This document shows positions 43,101 through 44,577 of a stretch of DNA of 44,577 nt, one piece after another; position 1 is the first letter of the stretch; each line of letters begins with the position of its first letter. The translations under genes were made by a program, and so were the position numbers. The notes beneath the pieces are model-generated. The model made no database searches and was not told where the DNA came from. It worked only from the letters and a program-made list of their open reading frames with translations. Source of the DNA: an uncultured Prevotellaceae bacterium (GTDB lineage Bacteria > Bacteroidota > Bacteroidia > Bacteroidales > Bacteroidaceae); contig CACXPX010000031.1 in the NCBI GenBank assembly GCA_902769705.1, forward strand, positions 1 to 44,577, given 5' to 3'.

Positions 43101-44146
43101 GACCACCACTCTACGTTGGGCAGTTGCGGAGTGGCCTCAGAAAACTCAGCCACAAGCTCGTTTTCGTCAGAATAAAGCTTGTTTTTGTACAGCTTGTAAG
43201 CCACGTTGTAGCCTTTCGAACGCTTTCCGCTGAGGTCTTCAATGGCGGTTTCAACGTGGAGCGAGCCTCTTCCTTGTTTCCATTGGGCGTTGGCGATGAA
43301 GTCCTGAATGTGCACTTTAGGCGTGGCATAGACGCTGACGGAGCGGAATATGCCGGGCAGACGGAACATGTCTTGCGCCTCGAGGAACGAGCCGTCGCTG
43401 TTGCGATAGACTTCCACGCTGATGGAGTTGTCGCCCACTCTCACATGCCGGGTGATGTCGAATCGTGCGGCGTCGCGCGAGTTCTTGGAGAAACCGACAT
43501 ATTGCCCGTTAATCCAGAGGTAGAAGAAGGAGTCAACGCCATCGAACTCGACGAAGATTTCCTGCCCCTTCCACGTTTTCGGAATGTTGAACGTGCGGCG
43601 GTAGGAACCCACTTCGTTGCGGAACTCGTAGGTTGTCCAGAATTTCGGAGGCTCCCGCATGACGCCCTTCCGCCAGTCGTCTTTCTGCACTTGGTGGTAG
43701 AAGATGACGGGCTGGTTGACGTAGATGGGCACGCCGTATCGTCCTTCCCATTGCTCTTTCTCCTCGTTCCATTTTCCCCGTTCGATGCCCACGATGTTCC
43801 AGCTGGAGGGAACAGGGATCTCGTCCCACTCGGAGCAGTCGAAGTCAGGCTGGAAGAAGTCGGTGGGACGCTCATCGGGGTTCTTTGCGAAGTGGAATTT
43901 CCATGTCCCGTCAAGCGACATCTGCCTACTGCTGAATTCGGGCAGAAGGCGTCGGGCTTCTTCACTCGTGGCAAACGAAACAAACCCCGCACGCGGCTGC
44001 AGTTTGTTGTATCCCAACTGTTCGGGCGACTGCCATTCGTTACCCGTGGGAGCAGCAGCGTTTCCGTATTCGAAACCTTCGAGCGGCTGTTGGGCGAGAG
44101 CGACATTTGCAAGACACCCAAGGAGAATTAAAAGGAAAGACTTCAT
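40160..44146 (-). CDS. secreted LacZ-type GH2 beta-galactosidase with C-terminal discoidin domain
   Basis: A 1328-residue enzyme. A signal peptide (LLILLGCLANVALAQ) precedes the GH2 sandwich, barrel and large C-terminal domains of LacZ: MSLDGTWKFHFAKNPDERP, GVNRHETNPATGH, E521 in WSLGNEAG (acid/base), E584 in HISEYAHSMGN (nucleophile), and the galactose-binding small-chain fold (YGRGPIDNYPDRK). A C-terminal CHB_HEX_C-like segment and an F5/8 type C domain (HLVDGNPSTYWHTMWS, RYLRFTALS) follow, likely for glycan binding. An in-frame stretch (about residues 894-914, TPHLISSTPRPTSSTQ) looks repeat-derived (41404-41465). It faces the GH31 gene convergently. Confidence 0.95.
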   Translation of the reverse strand: MKSFLLILLGCLANVALAQQPLEGFEYGNAAAPTGNEWQSPEQLGYNKLQPRAGFVSFATSEEARRLLPEFSSRQMSLDGTWKFHFAKNPDERPTDFFQPDFDCSEWDEIPVPSSWNIVGIERGKWNEEKEQWEGRYGVPIYVNQPVIFYHQVQKDDWRKGVMREPPKFWTTYEFRNEVGSYRRTFNIPKTWKGQEIFVEFDGVDSFFYLWINGQYVGFSKNSRDAARFDITRHVRVGDNSISVEVYRNSDGSFLEAQDMFRLPGIFRSVSVYATPKVHIQDFIANAQWKQGRGSLHVETAIEDLSGKRSKGYNVAYKLYKNKLYSDENELVAEFSEATPQLPNVEWWSAEEPNVYVLVAELKDKKGRVVEAVSSQIGFRTVEIKDVPASEDEFQLAGRYFLVNGKPLKLKGVNRHETNPATGHAISRQQMEEEIMMMKRANINHIRTSHYSNDPYFYYLCNKYGIYLEAEANLESHEYYYGEASLSHPQEWRAAHIARMMELAHARVNDPSIVIWSLGNEAGPGDNFRASYAAVKSFDPTRPVQYERNNNIVDMGSNQYPSVNWVRQAVKGNMNIKYPFHISEYAHSMGNAVGNLQDYWDAIESTNFFCGGAIWDWIDQSMYNYTRDHQRYLAYGGDFGDTPNDREFVMNGIIFGDMEPKPQYYEVKKVYQNVGVKWDDVSSATIDIFNKNYYTDNLTDYDLRWTLTADGREVETGTEELGAVAPRSHKIISIPRVAQLAKQDDKEYLLNICFQLKEDKPWAKAGFVQAEEQLPVRAAQQRPTLGSGGMRNEGEMTMEESALSAIVKGEGFCIEFDKQHGCIQHLEYKGQTIFENGNGPQLDAYRAPVNNDNWAERAWRDNGLNRLEHQVTDYTVQNDRKDGTVVVAFNIRSAASATPHLISSTPRPTSSTQFAFNHTDVYTIYPDGSIEVETAITSNNPSLVLPRLGFAMTLPKQLGQFSYYGRGPIDNYPDRKRSQNIGLYQSSVQKEFENFPKPQDMANHQDTRWCALTSKNGAGALFVAAQRMSVSALPWTAQQLEAAPHPYELPASNGGHLHLDMAITGLGGNSCGQGGPLEPDRVKANAHTFGFAIRPIENMNQASNRANISLNGQTPLLITRDAEGNVSITSAKNAQDVYQDIYYVVSTKNKKAKPVRYTGAFNLHDGGIVTAYEQSNPKLTFSQQFERIESIPVQVMFASSVESGEGDADHLVDGNPSTYWHTMWSVTVANYPHWVDFDCQTTKNIKGFTYLPRQDSNNGNIRNYRIQVSQDGKTWSSAIHEGQFENNRNEKRVIFDKPVKARYLRFTALSSQDGQDFATGAEFTILEN
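41404..41465 (-). repeat. GGTGCTGG/GTTGGG repeat inside the beta-galactosidase gene
   Basis: The plus strand has GGGTGCTGGATGTTGGGCG and GGGGTGCTGGAGATGAGG, tandem units of 8-10 bp like those in lpxB. They are read in frame as Pro/Ser/Thr-rich residues between a beta strand and FNHTDVYTIYPDG. Confidence 0.7.
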
Positions 44147-44195
44147 GAGAAATGATAATCAATTATTAATTAAGGTTTGAGATACATTGTCTGTG

Positions 44196-44227
44196 CAAAG
44201 ATAGTGATAAAATTTCATTCCTCCAAA
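44196..44227 (-). promoter_or_regulatory. promoter of the large beta-galactosidase gene
   Basis: On the minus strand TTTG (CAAA at 44224-44227) and TATCTTTG (CAAAGATA at 44196-44203) are 20 bp apart, about 50 bp before the start codon. Confidence 0.85.
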
Positions 44228-44577
44228 TTTCGAGGCTTGTAGCGTGTGAAAATTTGTTAAAGAAATTAAGTATTTTGTTTCGCACAAAATTGCACCGTTT
44301 TTCGTCTTCTCAAAGGCTAATTTTGAGCGTCTCATCCCATATCTTTCAGCACACGATTGATTGCCTCAGATGACGCCATTTTCCAACTATTATTCTCAGT
44401 TCTGCAAGGTGCTGCTTAGCCGTGTCATTTGTGGTCTTTGACCGCCAAAAACGTCACGCGTCACAACGTCACACGTCACATTAAGCACCTTGCAGACGTG
44501 CGGCGCGGAGAAAATAATAGTTTACTATTATTATAATTATATATTATATTATATAATATTATATAATATTAACATAC
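44228..44577. other. AT-rich intergenic end of the window with inverted repeat
   Basis: No gene is supported. It holds CTGCAAGGTGCT (44402-44413) against AGCACCTTGCAG (44484-44495), enclosing one copy of the 19-nt GTCA-TGTGG-TGAC dyad (44424-44442) and ACGTCAC tandem units, and ends in a 55-bp alternating AT run. Confidence 0.65.

Noticed and set aside
42356-44131. Long plus-strand frames opposite the large beta-galactosidase (also 40730-42286)
   Set aside because: Fully antisense to a gene with intact GH2 catalytic motifs; no recognisable domains.

Overview
The window looks like a chromosomal segment of a Bacteroidales bacterium, most likely Prevotella or a close relative. Promoters follow the Bacteroidetes pattern (TTTG, about 20 bp, TAnnTTTG) and there are few Shine-Dalgarno sequences. 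The gene set also fits: the order parA-parB-DUF5683-lytic transglycosylase-rel, a BspA-like leucine-rich repeat protein, a VirE_N/DUF3987 protein, and secreted GH2/GH31 enzymes of the kind found in polysaccharide utilisation loci. The species assignment is inference; no rRNA or other taxonomic marker is present.

Layout. (1) 1-340: the 3' end of a probable esterase and a possible 41-residue membrane peptide. (2) 508-9354: a compact defence operon of a DUF2971 protein, hsdM, hsdS, a DUF262/HNH (GmrSD-like) protein and hsdR, i.e. a type I restriction-modification system with a probable type IV-like nuclease between the specificity and restriction subunits. (3) 9409-17188: an accessory region with an unrecognised 389-residue protein, a small OB-fold-like protein, a broken Bro-N/KilAC antirepressor, a VirE_N/DUF3987 ATPase and a DUF5675 protein. 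It is full of short repeat families, several of which lie in frame inside the genes. (4) 17189-24674: outer-membrane protein, BspA-like protein, alaS, a MerR-type regulator, lpxB and surE. (5) 24807-32283: parA, parB, DUF5683, a MltD-like transglycosylase, rel and a pectinesterase. (6) 32284-33930: tRNA-Val(CAC), a lipoprotein, a candidate sRNA and structured intergenic DNA. (7) 33931-44146: a LacI-type regulator, a GH2 with DUF4982, a GH31 and a convergent large LacZ-type GH2 with a discoidin domain, consistent with plant glycan (possibly xyloglucan) side-chain removal.

The most unusual signal is the way short repeats have been absorbed into coding sequence. Tandem 7-10 bp repeats and palindromic elements that also occur between genes are found in frame within the DUF3987 and DUF5675 proteins. 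Matching repeat-like stretches occur in LpxB and the large beta-galactosidase. Others form the hydrophobic core of one signal peptide and supply the last codons and stops of three genes. One 37-bp element is identical, in opposite orientation, between an intergenic site (11270-11306) and the DUF3987 gene (13416-13452). A second oddity is a 77-bp periodic array just upstream of the OB-fold-like gene that repeats its start codon and first residues as two mini-ORFs.

Regulatory reading: the lacI gene has a near-perfect palindrome over its -33 element, suggesting autoregulation. A second LacI-type palindrome lies downstream of the GH31 gene. A 19-nt dyad (GTCA-N2-TGTGG-N4-TGAC) recurs at two distant intergenic sites.
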